A stretch of DNA of 64,000 bases from an uncultured Oscillospiraceae bacterium (GTDB lineage: Bacteria > Bacillota > Clostridia > Oscillospirales > Acutalibacteraceae), in contig CAUDCW010000012.1 in the NCBI GenBank assembly GCA_958448165.1, forward strand, positions 13,862-77,861. The letters run 5' to 3'. The position numbers were made by a program, and so were the translations under genes. The notes beneath the pieces were generated by a model that was not told where the DNA came from, made no database searches, and saw nothing but the letters and a program-made list of their open reading frames with translations. Numbering within the stretch: position 1 is the stretch's first letter; each line of letters begins with the position of its first letter. Positions 32,478 to 40,001 of the stretch are shown piece after piece.

Positions 32478-34238
32478 TTGGAGCGACAAACTCTGCGAAC
32501 CGACGAAAAGCAAAAGCAGACCTTCTTTAAAGGCGCAATGGTTATGTCGATGAGTATGATAGTAGTAAAGGTCATCGGCATGGTTTACAAAATTCTGCTC
32601 GGTCAGTTTCTTGACGGCGTGGGATACGGTATGTTCACGCTTGCATACAACTTTTATGATCCGCTTTTTATGCTTGCGACAGGCGGCTTTCCGATAGCCA
32701 TTTCACGCCTTGTGTCGAAAAGCGTGGCAGAAAACCGGTTCAGAGATGTAAAAAAGCTGCATAAAATCTCGATACCTATTTTTATATTTACCGGCGTTGT
32801 GTGCTGTGCGATTATGATGATTTTCAGCGAAACCTACGCCGATATCGTCCATAATAACGATGTAAAATACGCAATCCGTGCGCTTGCGCCGACGATTGTG
32901 TTCGGCTGTCTGATGTCGATATACAGAGGCTATTTTGAGGGTATGCGCAATATGGTGCCTACCGCAGTTTCAGAGATAATGGAGGCAGCCGGCAAGCTTA
33001 TCCTCGGTCTTTCTGCCGCTGCCGTTGTTTCGACAATCGGAACAAACGAATATGCAACTTACGGCACTGTTTTCGGAACACCGTACAGCGACGCTGTTTC
33101 TGCTGAAAACTCAATAATGATTTACACCGTCTGCGCCGCATTGCTCGGTATAGTTGCGGGTGCGCTTCTGGGCTTTATTTTCCTGTTTTTGCGCTATAAG
33201 CTCAAGGGCTGCGATGTTACCAGACGTCAGCTATATTATTCCGAGCCTGCACGTTCCGGCAAGGAGATAACAAGAGAGCTTGTTAAAACGGCTATCCCTA
33301 TCGGTGTAAACTCGCTTATACTTAGTATTTCAAGTATGATAGACTCAACTCTTATTCAGATAAGAATTGACGACCTGACCAATACTAACAGGCAGCTTAT
33401 GCAGGAGCTTTATCCTCAGGTTGAGAATTACGTTTTCGACCAGGGAATATTCCAGACCTTTCTCAACGGCTGCTACGGCTACGCTTTAACCCTTATGATG
33501 CTTGTCACTGCTTTGACGCAGGCGTTCGGCACAAGCGCACTGCCGAGCCTTACCTCTGCATGGACAAGAGGAGACAGGGAAGAGATAAAGGATAATATGG
33601 AGATGATTCTCAAGCTGACGCTGTGTGTTGCGCTTCCGGCGGGTCTTGCGCTGTCAATGCTTTCGTGGCCGCTTCTTAATCTTCTTTACGGCAACAATGT
33701 TATCGAGGTCGAAATCGCTTCAAAAATCCTGCAGATACTCGGTATTTCTGTAATTTTTATCGCTACAAGCACACCTATATGCAGTATGCTTCAGGCTGTC
33801 GGCAGGGTCGATATGCCGCTGAAGCTGATGAGTATAGCAATGGTTGTGAAAATCTCTTTGAACTACACTCTTGTCGGAATTCCGACTATCAATATTCAGG
33901 GTGCGGCTGTGGGTTCGCTTGTGGCTTATCTTTTTGTGGTTGTTGTCGGGCTTTACTTCCTGTGCAAGGAAACAAAAATAGTGCCCGATTTTGTCCATGT
34001 ACTTATCAAGCCGCTTATCGGCGCCGTTGTCTGTGTGCTTATCGGAACAGGGGTATATAACCTGCTTGCTTCAGTGATTGCGTCAAAAATTTCTATTCTT
34101 ATAACAGCGGTATTTACGGTAATAATATATTTTATCTCACTGCTTTTGTTACGGGTTGTCAGCAGACGAGAGATTTGTATGATGCCCAAGGGAGAAAAAA
34201 TTGCAAAACTACTTGAAAAAGCACACATTTTAAGGTAA
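32478..34238 (+). CDS. SpoVB-like polysaccharide/lipid flippase (MOP superfamily)
   Basis: A 586-residue integral membrane protein with about 14 membrane segments. Its start KGAMVMSMSMIVVKVIGMVYKILLG region is typical of stage V sporulation protein B and related oligosaccharide flippases. FKTI-like loops with RISKSVAE and the duplicated MatE-type layout are present. Members move lipid-linked wall or spore-cortex precursors; several paralogues usually exist, so the exact substrate is open. TTG at 32478 follows GGAGAGG. In Clostridia it often stands before mazG and hup, as here. Confidence 0.85.
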   Translation: MERQTLRTDEKQKQTFFKGAMVMSMSMIVVKVIGMVYKILLGQFLDGVGYGMFTLAYNFYDPLFMLATGGFPIAISRLVSKSVAENRFRDVKKLHKISIPIFIFTGVVCCAIMMIFSETYADIVHNNDVKYAIRALAPTIVFGCLMSIYRGYFEGMRNMVPTAVSEIMEAAGKLILGLSAAAVVSTIGTNEYATYGTVFGTPYSDAVSAENSIMIYTVCAALLGIVAGALLGFIFLFLRYKLKGCDVTRRQLYYSEPARSGKEITRELVKTAIPIGVNSLILSISSMIDSTLIQIRIDDLTNTNRQLMQELYPQVENYVFDQGIFQTFLNGCYGYALTLMMLVTALTQAFGTSALPSLTSAWTRGDREEIKDNMEMILKLTLCVALPAGLALSMLSWPLLNLLYGNNVIEVEIASKILQILGISVIFIATSTPICSMLQAVGRVDMPLKLMSIAMVVKISLNYTLVGIPTINIQGAAVGSLVAYLFVVVVGLYFLCKETKIVPDFVHVLIKPLIGAVVCVLIGTGVYNLLASVIASKISILITAVFTVIIYFISLLLLRVVSRREICMMPKGEKIAKLLEKAHILR

Positions 34239-34246
34239 AATACTAA

Positions 34247-34416
34247 GGAATCGCTGAATGAATCACGATGAAAGCTGTTTGCACATCTTGCTTGCGTCTT
34301 TTCCGTCAGCTTGACTAAAAAATTCTCTCAATGCGTCAGCATAACTGCGGTTTATTTGTCTAACCTGACGAAAAATCTGACGGCGCAATGTGCACAAACG
34401 ATTTAATCAGCGCTCC
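34247..34416 (+). repeat. Dispersed palindromic element, copy 3 (MITE-like)
   Basis: 170 bp in the same orientation as copy 1, with more substitutions: ends GGAATCGCTGAATGAATC and GATTTAATCAGCGCTCC. The two ends have diverged together (CGCTGA/TCAGCG), which suggests pairing is kept. It starts 8 bases after the flippase stop and ends 52 bases before mazG. Confidence 0.8.
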
Positions 34417-34468
34417 ATGACATCTGATTATTTTTAGAATGATACTTTTGATTGGAAGTGTAATCCCG

Positions 34469-35263
34469 ATGAATTTTGAGCAAAAGGACCGCTACGGCTT
34501 TGAGGACCTAGTGACAATCGTTAGGCTGTTAAGAGGCGAAAACGGATGTCCCTGGGACAAGGAGCAGACTCACCAATCAATAAGGCAGAATTTTATTGAG
34601 GAAACCTATGAGGCTGTTGAGGCGATTGACACCGCCGATTCCGAACTGCTCAAGGAGGAGCTTGGCGATGTGCTGCTTCAGGTTGTGTTTCACGCAGTAA
34701 TGGAGGAAGAGGACGGTCGCTTTGATATCGGCGATGTTGCCGACGGCATCTGCAAAAAGCTGATAATCCGTCATCCTCACGTTTTCTCTGACGTTGTGGC
34801 TGACAATACGGCTCAGGTTCTGAAGAACTGGGACAATATCAAAATGCAGACAAAGTCGCAAAAAACACAGACCGACGCAATGAAAAGTGTTTCAAAGGCT
34901 CTGCCGTCGCTTATGAGAAGCCAGAAGCTTCAGCAGAAGGCGGCAAAGGTCGGCTTTGACTGGCAAAGTGTTGACGGCGCGCTCGAAAAGCTTGACGAAG
35001 AGATAGCCGAGCTCAAGACCGCCATCAGAAACAACGATGTTCAAAACCAGAGCGAGGAGCTTGGCGATGTTCTTTTCTCTGCTGTCAATGTATCAAGATT
35101 TTTAAAGATAGACCCAGAAAAGGCTCTGTATGACAGCTGTGACAAATTCACGGACCGATTTGAAAAGGTTGAAAAGGCGGCGGCTGAGCAGGGCATAGAT
35201 ATGAAAAACACAGACCTTAATACGCTCGATTCCCTGTGGGACAGAGCTAAGGAAATAAATTAA
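34469..35263 (+). CDS. mazG: Nucleoside triphosphate pyrophosphohydrolase MazG
   Basis: A 264-residue protein with two MazG repeats. The first has RLRGENGCPWDKEQTHQSIR and EELGDVLLQVVFHA; the second has EEIAEL and EELGDVLFSAVNVSRFL. The EExxE...ExxD magnesium ligands are visible in both. MazG hydrolyses NTPs and dNTPs to monophosphates and limits mutagenic or alarmone nucleotides. The ATG at 34469 is preferred, with TTGGAAGTG upstream, over the ATG at 34439, which would add ten hydrophobic residues not expected for the family. Confidence 0.9.
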   Translation: MNFEQKDRYGFEDLVTIVRLLRGENGCPWDKEQTHQSIRQNFIEETYEAVEAIDTADSELLKEELGDVLLQVVFHAVMEEEDGRFDIGDVADGICKKLIIRHPHVFSDVVADNTAQVLKNWDNIKMQTKSQKTQTDAMKSVSKALPSLMRSQKLQQKAAKVGFDWQSVDGALEKLDEEIAELKTAIRNNDVQNQSEELGDVLFSAVNVSRFLKIDPEKALYDSCDKFTDRFEKVEKAAAEQGIDMKNTDLNTLDSLWDRAKEIN

Positions 35264-35295
35264 TTTAATAATGTGAAATTCAGGAGGATACTTTC

Positions 35296-35571
35296 ATGAA
35301 CAAAACAGAATTAGTTGCAGCAGTCGCCGAGAAGAGCGGCTTGACTAAAAAAGACGCAGAGAAGGCAGTTTCATCTGTAATTGATGTAATTGTTGAATCG
35401 GTTGCAAACGGTGAGAAGGTTCAGGTAGTTGGTTTTGGTACATTTGAACAGCGTCAGCGCAATGCAAGAACAGGCTGTGACCCGAGAACAAAGCAGCAGA
35501 TTGAGATCCCGGCTTCAAAGGTTCCTGCTTTCAAGGCAGGCAATGCTTTTAAAGAGGCAGTTAATAAATAA
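35296..35571 (+). CDS. hup: HU family DNA-binding protein
   Basis: A 91-residue histone-like protein. MNKTELVAAVAEKSGLTKKDAEKAV opens the helical dimer part, and GFGTFEQRQRNARTGCDPRT is the beta arm region that bends DNA. PASKVPAFKAGNAFKEAV ends the domain. An unusual Cys is in the arm tip (RTGCDPRT; commonly RTGRNPRT). CAGGAGG is 8 bases before the ATG. A terminator follows. The order mazG-hup-rqcP is conserved in Firmicutes. Confidence 0.95.
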   Translation: MNKTELVAAVAEKSGLTKKDAEKAVSSVIDVIVESVANGEKVQVVGFGTFEQRQRNARTGCDPRTKQQIEIPASKVPAFKAGNAFKEAVNK

Positions 35572-35584
35572 TTTAATAATAAAT

Positions 35585-35620
35585 GCGCCTGCCGGAACAC
35601 ACATCGGCAGGCGTGATTTT
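35585..35620 (+). terminator. Intrinsic terminator after hup
   Basis: CGCCTGCCG (35586-35594) pairs with CGGCAGGCG (35605-35613) around a 10-base loop, then TGATTTT. Efficiency may be partial, since rqcP starts only 22 bases beyond the stem. Confidence 0.75.
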
Positions 35621-35634
35621 ATAGGAGTGAAAAT

Positions 35635-35874
35635 ATGAGGCTTGATAAGTATCTGAAAATATCAAGAATAATCAAAAGGAGAACGGTTGCAAACGAGGCT
35701 TGCGATGCAGGCAGGGTTGTGGTCAACGGAAAGCCTGCAAGAGCGTCCTATGACGTAAAAATCGGCGACGTCATTGAAGTATCGCTCGGCTCTAAGCCCG
35801 TTAAAATAAGCGTTACAGCCATTAACGAATACGCAAAAAAAGAGGACGCCTCTGATATGTATAAGCTGCTGTAA
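35635..35874 (+). CDS. rqcP: S4-domain RNA-binding protein RqcP (YabO/Hsp15-like)
   Basis: A 79-residue protein made almost only of an S4 domain: MRLDKYLKISRIIKRRTVANEACDAGRVVVNGKPA. The B. subtilis orthologue RqcP (YabO) binds stalled 50S subunits with RqcH and supports C-terminal alanine tailing in ribosome quality control. Neighbouring yabP, yabQ, divIC and yabR downstream match the B. subtilis order, strengthening the assignment. ATAGGAG precedes the ATG. Confidence 0.9.
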   Translation: MRLDKYLKISRIIKRRTVANEACDAGRVVVNGKPARASYDVKIGDVIEVSLGSKPVKISVTAINEYAKKEDASDMYKLL

Positions 35875-35878
35875 ACAG

Positions 35879-36085
35879 GAGTTTGGAGTTTGGAGTTTAG
35901 AGTTTAGAGTTTAGAGTTTAGAGTTCAGAGTACACAGTTACCGGACAAAAGGTTGTAGGGAACGGTCATGACCGTTCCGATTCGCTCTGCCGAATGTTGT
36001 ATACGCTGTGCGGTGAAGAGTTAGGAATTGTAAGGTTTAGCTTTATATTAATAGCTGAAAACTCAAAACTGAAAACTCAGAACCT
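35879..36085. repeat. Heptad array - palindrome - inverted heptad array
   Basis: 35880-35937 is a tandem 7-base array (GAGTTTG/GAGTTTA about eight times, then degenerate). A perfect 20-bp palindrome, GGAACGGTCATGACCGTTCC, is at 35959-35978. At about 36051-36079 comes AACTCAAAACTGAAAACTC, the same style of repeat in the opposite orientation. No gene is seen in this 265-base gap. The palindrome preceded by TAG resembles intergenic palindromes common in gut Clostridia (my recollection, unverified). Confidence 0.75.
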
Positions 36086-36114
36086 GCATATTTTATTACG
36101 CACCGTCATAATAT
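36086..36114 (+). promoter_or_regulatory. Candidate sigma-E (sporulation) promoter for yabPQ
   Basis: GCATATT at 36086-36092, a 14-base spacer, and CATAATAT at 36107-36114. This fits the B. subtilis mother-cell sigma-E form (ATATT, then CATACA-T) at 6 of 8 positions in the -10, and yabP/yabQ in B. subtilis are sigma-E genes. It lies 27 bases before the yabP ATG. Confidence 0.5.
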
Positions 36115-36140
36115 TACTTACAAAGTAATGGAGTGGTATT

Positions 36141-36422
36141 ATGGCAGAGCATAAAAATACAATAAAGAAGCCTCACGGTCTTGCACTTGACTGTCGCAGT
36201 GTTTTATCGCTGACGGGAATAAACGATATCGGCAGCTTTGACACCCAGACCGTAATGCTTTACACCGATTACGGCGGACTTTGTATAAGGGGCACGGCGC
36301 TGCACATAAGCAAGCTCAGCCTTGAATCGGGCGAGGTAACCATCGACGGTCAGATCAGCGCAATGATTTATACCGAGTCGTCCGGAAAAAAGTCGGGCGT
36401 TCTGCAGCGCCTTTTTAAATAA
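36141..36422 (+). CDS. yabP: Sporulation protein YabP
   Basis: A 93-residue YabP/YqfC-family protein. LALDCRSVLSLTGINDIGSFD and LHISKLSLESGEVTIDGQISAM are the recognisable family blocks, rich in beta strands. YabP is made in the mother cell and helps spore cortex/coat assembly; its molecular action is unknown. It overlaps yabQ by one base (TAATG) and has a candidate sigma-E promoter. Its presence supports an endospore-forming lineage, though it does not prove that the strain sporulates. Confidence 0.92.
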   Translation: MAEHKNTIKKPHGLALDCRSVLSLTGINDIGSFDTQTVMLYTDYGGLCIRGTALHISKLSLESGEVTIDGQISAMIYTESSGKKSGVLQRLFK

Positions 36423-36994
36423 TGGAGATTTCGAGTTTTCCGCAGTGGCAGATTTTTCTGTTCTGTCTTGCGTGGGGGCTTGCGCTGGGCGTGTTTTACG
36501 ATGTGTTCCGCTTTTTGCGCAAAGCGGGGCTTAACTCAAAAGTCGCCGTAGCCGTTGAGGACATCGTTTTTATGTGCGTCAGCGCATTGTGGCTTTTTTT
36601 GCTTGCAAGCGCCGTTAATTTCGGCATAATACGGGTGTATATGGCGGCGGCATTCTTTGCCGGCGCAGTTATTTACAGAATGACCCTTGGCGTTCTGACG
36701 GGAAAGTGCTTTGACAGCATCATTTGCTGTTTTACACGCATATTCAGGGCTTTGAAACGCATTATTAAGCGTGTTTTTTCGTTTTTTTGCAAACAAACGG
36801 GTAAAATTACTGTTATATTTTGTTTTTTACATAAAAATTATAAAGAAAAATCAAAAAACAGCTTGAAAGTTAAATCAAACAAGGTGTATAATTATAAAAA
36901 GCATTTATCGGCTGTATTTAAAGGAAGGAGAAATAACCGTGAAGGAAGTTGTAAGAGAGATAGAAACGACAAAAAAACCGAAGAAAAAGCGTAA
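36422..36994 (+). CDS. yabQ: Spore cortex biosynthesis protein YabQ
   Basis: A 190-residue protein. The N-terminal ~110 residues carry three or four membrane segments with the family motif FCLAWGLALGVFYDVFRFLRK. The remaining ~75 residues form a Lys/Arg/Asn-rich cytoplasmic tail encoded by more AT-rich DNA. B. subtilis YabQ is needed for cortex formation and sits in the forespore membrane. The tail-coding DNA doubles as the promoter and ribosome-site region of divIC, overlapping it by 56 bases. Confidence 0.88.
   Translation: MEISSFPQWQIFLFCLAWGLALGVFYDVFRFLRKAGLNSKVAVAVEDIVFMCVSALWLFLLASAVNFGIIRVYMAAAFFAGAVIYRMTLGVLTGKCFDSIICCFTRIFRALKRIIKRVFSFFCKQTGKITVIFCFLHKNYKEKSKNSLKVKSNKVYNYKKHLSAVFKGRRNNREGSCKRDRNDKKTEEKA
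36863..36892 (+). promoter_or_regulatory. Sigma-A promoter for divIC inside yabQ
   Basis: TTGAAA at 36863-36868, an 18-base spacer, and TATAAT at 36887-36892, preceded by TG as in an extended -10. It lies 46 bases before the divIC start. It would give vegetative expression of divIC independently of the sporulation promoter in front of yabP. Confidence 0.7.
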
Positions 36995-37262
36995 TATCAT
37001 TTTCGGCGTTTTGCTTGTTCTGTTTGCCGCCTATGCTGTTGTCACTCTTATTTCTCAGCAGGTTCAGATAAACCAGAAGCAGTCGGAGCTTTCGGAGTTA
37101 GAGGATAAGATTATTATCCAGGAAGTAAAAAACGGCGAGGTAGAGCAGGTGTATAACTCAAGTGACAAGGAAAACGAGGAATACATCAAAAAAATTGCCC
37201 GTGATGAGCTTGGCTATGCCGAGCCAGACGAGCGTGTTTTTATAAACATCGCCGGCGAATGA
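36939..37262 (+). CDS. divIC: Septum formation initiator DivIC/FtsB-like
   Basis: A 107-residue bitopic protein: a basic cytoplasmic N-terminus (KKPKKKR), one membrane helix at about 21-41, then a coiled coil (QKQSELSELEDKI) and the C-terminal ARDELGYAEPDERVFI motif typical of FtsB/DivIC. It works with FtsL and DivIB/FtsQ to activate septal wall synthesis. The GTG at 36939 follows GGAAGGAG. Position between yabQ and yabR matches B. subtilis divIC. Confidence 0.9.
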   Translation: MKEVVREIETTKKPKKKRNIIFGVLLVLFAAYAVVTLISQQVQINQKQSELSELEDKIIIQEVKNGEVEQVYNSSDKENEEYIKKIARDELGYAEPDERVFINIAGE

Positions 37263-37292
37263 CGGTATTGATTACAGGGGGATTTTTTCTTT

Positions 37293-37739
37293 ATGCGGCT
37301 TGAAGTGGGAAGTATTGTAGAGGCTAAGGTTACGGGTATAACAAATTTCGGTGCGTTTGTCGAATTGCCTGAGGGCAAAAAGGGAATGGTGCATATTTCT
37401 GAGGTTGCGCCGACCTATGTAGAAAAAATTGCGGATCACCTTACGGTCGGACAGCAGGTTAAGGTCAAGGTGCTGTCGATAGGTGAGGACGGCAAAATCA
37501 GCCTTTCTATAAAAAAGGCGATGGAGCGGGAAAAGCCTCAGTACGCTTCAAAAAAACCAAGAACAAACTCACAGACCTCACAGTCTTCAAAAGGCCCGGG
37601 CAGCTTTGAATGGCAGCCCAAGCGCAACGACGGCAATTTTGAGGATATGCTGTCGCGCTTTAAACAGACAAGCGATGAAAAAATATCTGCTCTTAAAAGG
37701 GGCGAGAGTGCGCCAAGACGCAGAAAGCCGCAAAAATAA
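37293..37739 (+). CDS. yabR: S1 RNA-binding domain protein YabR
   Basis: A 148-residue protein. The N-terminal S1 domain is complete (VGSIVEAKVTGITNFGAFVELPEGKKGMVHISEVA, split here: VGSIVEAKVTGITNFGAF then ELPEGKKGMVHISEVA). The C-terminal half is a Ser/Lys/Arg-rich, probably disordered tail. YabR-type general stress S1 proteins bind RNA or ribosomes; the precise role is unknown. It closes the rqcP-yabPQ-divIC-yabR block and is followed by a terminator. Confidence 0.9.
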   Translation: MRLEVGSIVEAKVTGITNFGAFVELPEGKKGMVHISEVAPTYVEKIADHLTVGQQVKVKVLSIGEDGKISLSIKKAMEREKPQYASKKPRTNSQTSQSSKGPGSFEWQPKRNDGNFEDMLSRFKQTSDEKISALKRGESAPRRRKPQK

Positions 37740-37753
37740 TATCGGATTATGGG

Positions 37754-37777
37754 ACCGCCGTATGGCGGTTCTTTTTG
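37754..37777 (+). terminator. Intrinsic terminator after yabR
   Basis: ACCGCC (37754-37759), loop GTAT, GGCGGT (37764-37769), followed by TCTTTTTG. A compact stem with a T-run directly behind the stop codon region. Confidence 0.85.
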
Positions 37778-37882
37778 TTTTATTGTAAATTTATGAATAA
37801 TATATCAAAATTCTATGGAAAACAATTTCACTTTATGTTACAATATCGTTGAATTTATTATTTATTTGAAAGGACATAAAAA

Positions 37883-38533
37883 ATGGACGTATTATTAAAG
37901 GTTATTTCGCAGCAATGGATTTTCATTGTGCTTGCAGGACTGCTTATTGCTTTATTGTACTTTGTCAAGTCAAAGCGACCGGCGGATTTCCGGAAAATAG
38001 CTCTCATCGAGCTTGTTGCAACGATTGCGGCTCTGGTTCTGTTTGCGCTGTTCGGTTTTCAGGATTTGTTCCTGCTTGCGCCCGTTATCCTTATCTGCTG
38101 TGAGCTTTTCGGCTTTATTATCAGCGGAAAGGTTGTTGCGGTTTTACTTATCGACTTTTTGCTTATTCAGCTCTTGTATTTCCTCGAAAGCAAGGCTGTT
38201 ATCAGCACAACCTTCAGTCAGATTTTCTTCTATGTTCTTCAGGTGGCAGCCGCAATTGCGGTCGGACTGCTTATCGACAATTATATCAGAGCATTGAACA
38301 AAGAAAAAAAGCAGAGGATTGAAGCTGCGAAGGAGCAGGAAAAGCTTCAGGCAAAAAAGATGGACGACCACGTTGACGATATAATTTCCAAATACGGCGA
38401 TTTTGACGAAAACGCTGATGACAAGTCTGACGGTAAGACAGAACAGGACAAGCTTGAAAAAACGCTTGATGATGAGCTTGACGATATCAATAATATTCTG
38501 AAGAAGTATTCTTTGGACGAGGACGATAAATAA
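37883..38533 (+). CDS. Uncharacterised membrane protein with charged C-terminal tail
   Basis: A 216-residue protein. Four hydrophobic segments occupy about residues 8-25, 37-57, 61-95 (perhaps two) and 112-132. A Lys/Glu-rich predicted coiled coil follows (NKEKKQRIEAAKEQEKLQAKK), then a strongly acidic Asp-rich end. I recognise no family. A possible promoter lies upstream: TGGAAA (37816-37821), 17 bases, TACAAT (37839-37844) with an upstream TG. GAAAGGAC precedes the ATG. It is a stand-alone gene facing a converging lipoprotein gene. Confidence 0.7.
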   Translation: MDVLLKVISQQWIFIVLAGLLIALLYFVKSKRPADFRKIALIELVATIAALVLFALFGFQDLFLLAPVILICCELFGFIISGKVVAVLLIDFLLIQLLYFLESKAVISTTFSQIFFYVLQVAAAIAVGLLIDNYIRALNKEKKQRIEAAKEQEKLQAKKMDDHVDDIISKYGDFDENADDKSDGKTEQDKLEKTLDDELDDINNILKKYSLDEDDK

Positions 38534-38554
38534 GCTTTCTAATCTGAATACAGG

Positions 38555-38637
38555 AAAAGGGCCTGCGGCAAAACCGAACTTTTGGGGTTGTGTTTTAAAT
38601 CAATCCCAAAACAGCTCATTTTGCTTTAGACCCTTTT
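38555..38637. terminator. Nested bidirectional terminator between converging genes
   Basis: An outer pair AAAAGGG (38555-38561) / CCCTTTT (38631-38637) encloses an 11-base stem, TTTTGGGGTTG (38580-38590) with CAATCCCAAAA (38601-38611). A- and T-runs on both sides suit termination of the plus-strand membrane protein and the minus-strand lipoprotein. Confidence 0.55.
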
Positions 38638-38653
38638 AAAATATGTTTTCTGT

Positions 38654-39079
38654 TTATTGTTCAGACGGTGAGCTTGAAGCTTCACTGTCAGACGTACTGC
38701 CGCTGACCGAAGAATCTTCATCGGTGCTTTCTGTTCTCGGGAACTGCATACCGTTGATATACAGTGTGTCCTCTGTAACATACCAGTGATCAGAGTCAAT
38801 GTTTTCTTCGCCTGATGCCCATTCGAAGCTTTGTTCCTCATCGCTGCCGTAAACGCTCATCGTGATTGAGTTGTCGTCGTTTACTTTGTATTCTCCGGCG
38901 GTTCCGCCGATTAAACAGGTGTTGTCGTTATAGAATTCGCACCAGCTCTGGTTGCGGTATTCCCAGTTGCCGATGATAAGCTCTGACGGCGGTTTTGACT
39001 GATTGCCGGAGCATCCTGCAATGGCAAAGCACAGCAGCAGCGCCGGAAGAAAGGCTTTTAAAATTTTCAGCGGTTTCAT
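38654..39079 (-). CDS. Putative lipoprotein of unknown function
   Basis: A 141-residue protein with a lipoprotein signal: basic start MKPLKILKAF, a hydrophobic stretch, and lipobox AIAGC with Cys at residue 23. The mature part contains IIGNWEYRNQSWCEFYNDNTC, a pattern seen in small lipocalin-like or DUF5640-type domains that begin with a GxW motif. A Ser/Glu/Asp-rich tail ends it. The start at 39079 has GGGAG upstream; the longer open frame to 39259 lacks a ribosome site and begins upstream of the likely transcript. Function unknown. Confidence 0.75.
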   Translation of the reverse strand: MKPLKILKAFLPALLLCFAIAGCSGNQSKPPSELIIGNWEYRNQSWCEFYNDNTCLIGGTAGEYKVNDDNSITMSVYGSDEEQSFEWASGEENIDSDHWYVTEDTLYINGMQFPRTESTDEDSSVSGSTSDSEASSSPSEQ

Positions 39080-39212
39080 TCTTATCGCTCCCGTTTGATT
39101 GATAATATAAGAGCGGTTCATATTATGTAAAAAGCAGTATTTGTCAGATTTAACCATATAGGTGTTAAAATCAGCAGGCTTTTGTATGAATACGCTCCTG
39201 TTTTGTATCTTA

Positions 39213-39241
39213 ATAGTATAATCGTGCTTTAAATAAGTCAA
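39213..39241 (-). promoter_or_regulatory. Candidate sigma-A promoter for the lipoprotein gene
   Basis: On the minus strand TTGACT (39236-39241), 17 bases, TACTAT (39213-39218). The transcript would have a leader of roughly 125 bases before the start codon at 39079. Confidence 0.55.
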
Positions 39242-39335
39242 TAAAAAAATTGTTAACATTTCTTATCAACATTTTTTGCATCTCAGCCTTGTTAAATTTA
39301 ACGAATAATGACAGAGAATGTGTCGAAATTTTTCA

Positions 39336-39364
39336 TTGATTTTTTCTGTGATTTCAGTTAGAAT
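39336..39364 (+). promoter_or_regulatory. Candidate sigma-A promoter for the ANTAR regulator
   Basis: TTGATT at 39336-39341, a 17-base spacer and TAGAAT at 39359-39364. The start codon chosen for the gene (39383) lies only ~12 bases after the expected transcription start, so the leader is very short. Confidence 0.5.
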
Positions 39365-39382
39365 ATTATGATGGTGATAGTT

Positions 39383-39952
39383 ATGAAAAGCGTGTTGATA
39401 ATATCAAAATCCGATGAAGTGTCGCAGCCGCTAAAAGAGCTGATGAGCAGCGAGGACTACGGCGACATCAGCCTTGCTTACTCTGCCGAGCAAGCAAGAA
39501 AATGTGTGGGCGAGCGTGATTTTGACGTTATTATTATCAATACGCCGATTCTCGACGGCGGCGGAATTGATTTGTCCGTTGAACTGACCGAGTGTTCTCA
39601 GGCTGGAATTTTTGTGCTGATGAAAGGCGAGGTTTACGAAAAGCTGTGTGACGCTGTTGAAGCAAAAGGCGTGTTCGCACTGCAAAAGCCTCTCAACCGT
39701 GCAGGATTTCATCAATGCCTGAAAATCTGGGAGATTTCCAAAAAACGACTTTTAAGCCTTGAAAATGAAAATCTCAAGCTTAAAAATCAGGTTGAGGAAA
39801 TTAAAATAATCAACCGTGCAAAATGCACTTTGATGCAGTGCCTGACAATGAGTGAACAGCAGGCTCACCGCTATATTGAAAAGCAGGCAATGGATATGCG
39901 CATAAGCCGTTTTCAGGTTGCGCAGAGAGTGCTCAGCACATATGAGCTTTGA
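39383..39952 (+). CDS. ANTAR-domain response regulator
   Basis: A 189-residue protein. The N-terminal ~120 residues are receiver-like (SVLIISKSDEVSQPL, FDVIIINTPILDGGG), but the usual acidic pocket and phospho-acceptor Asp are weakly conserved: INTPIL replaces the typical LDxxMP stretch. A coiled-coil linker follows (ENENLKLKNQVEEIK), then an ANTAR RNA-binding domain with LTMSEQQAHRYIEKQAMDMR. ANTAR proteins bind paired hairpins in leader RNA and prevent termination, often for nitrogen genes. Here it precedes carA. No clear tandem ANTAR hairpins were found in the 50-base gap. Confidence 0.85.
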   Translation: MKSVLIISKSDEVSQPLKELMSSEDYGDISLAYSAEQARKCVGERDFDVIIINTPILDGGGIDLSVELTECSQAGIFVLMKGEVYEKLCDAVEAKGVFALQKPLNRAGFHQCLKIWEISKKRLLSLENENLKLKNQVEEIKIINRAKCTLMQCLTMSEQQAHRYIEKQAMDMRISRFQVAQRVLSTYEL

Positions 39953-40001
39953 GTGAATACTGATTTTCAGTAAAAAATGATTTTTGAAAGGAATTGATTG
40001 T

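Noticed and set aside
39080..39259. 60-codon N-terminal extension of the lipoprotein
   Set aside because: It would bury the lipoprotein signal in the middle of the protein and starts upstream of the predicted transcription start.
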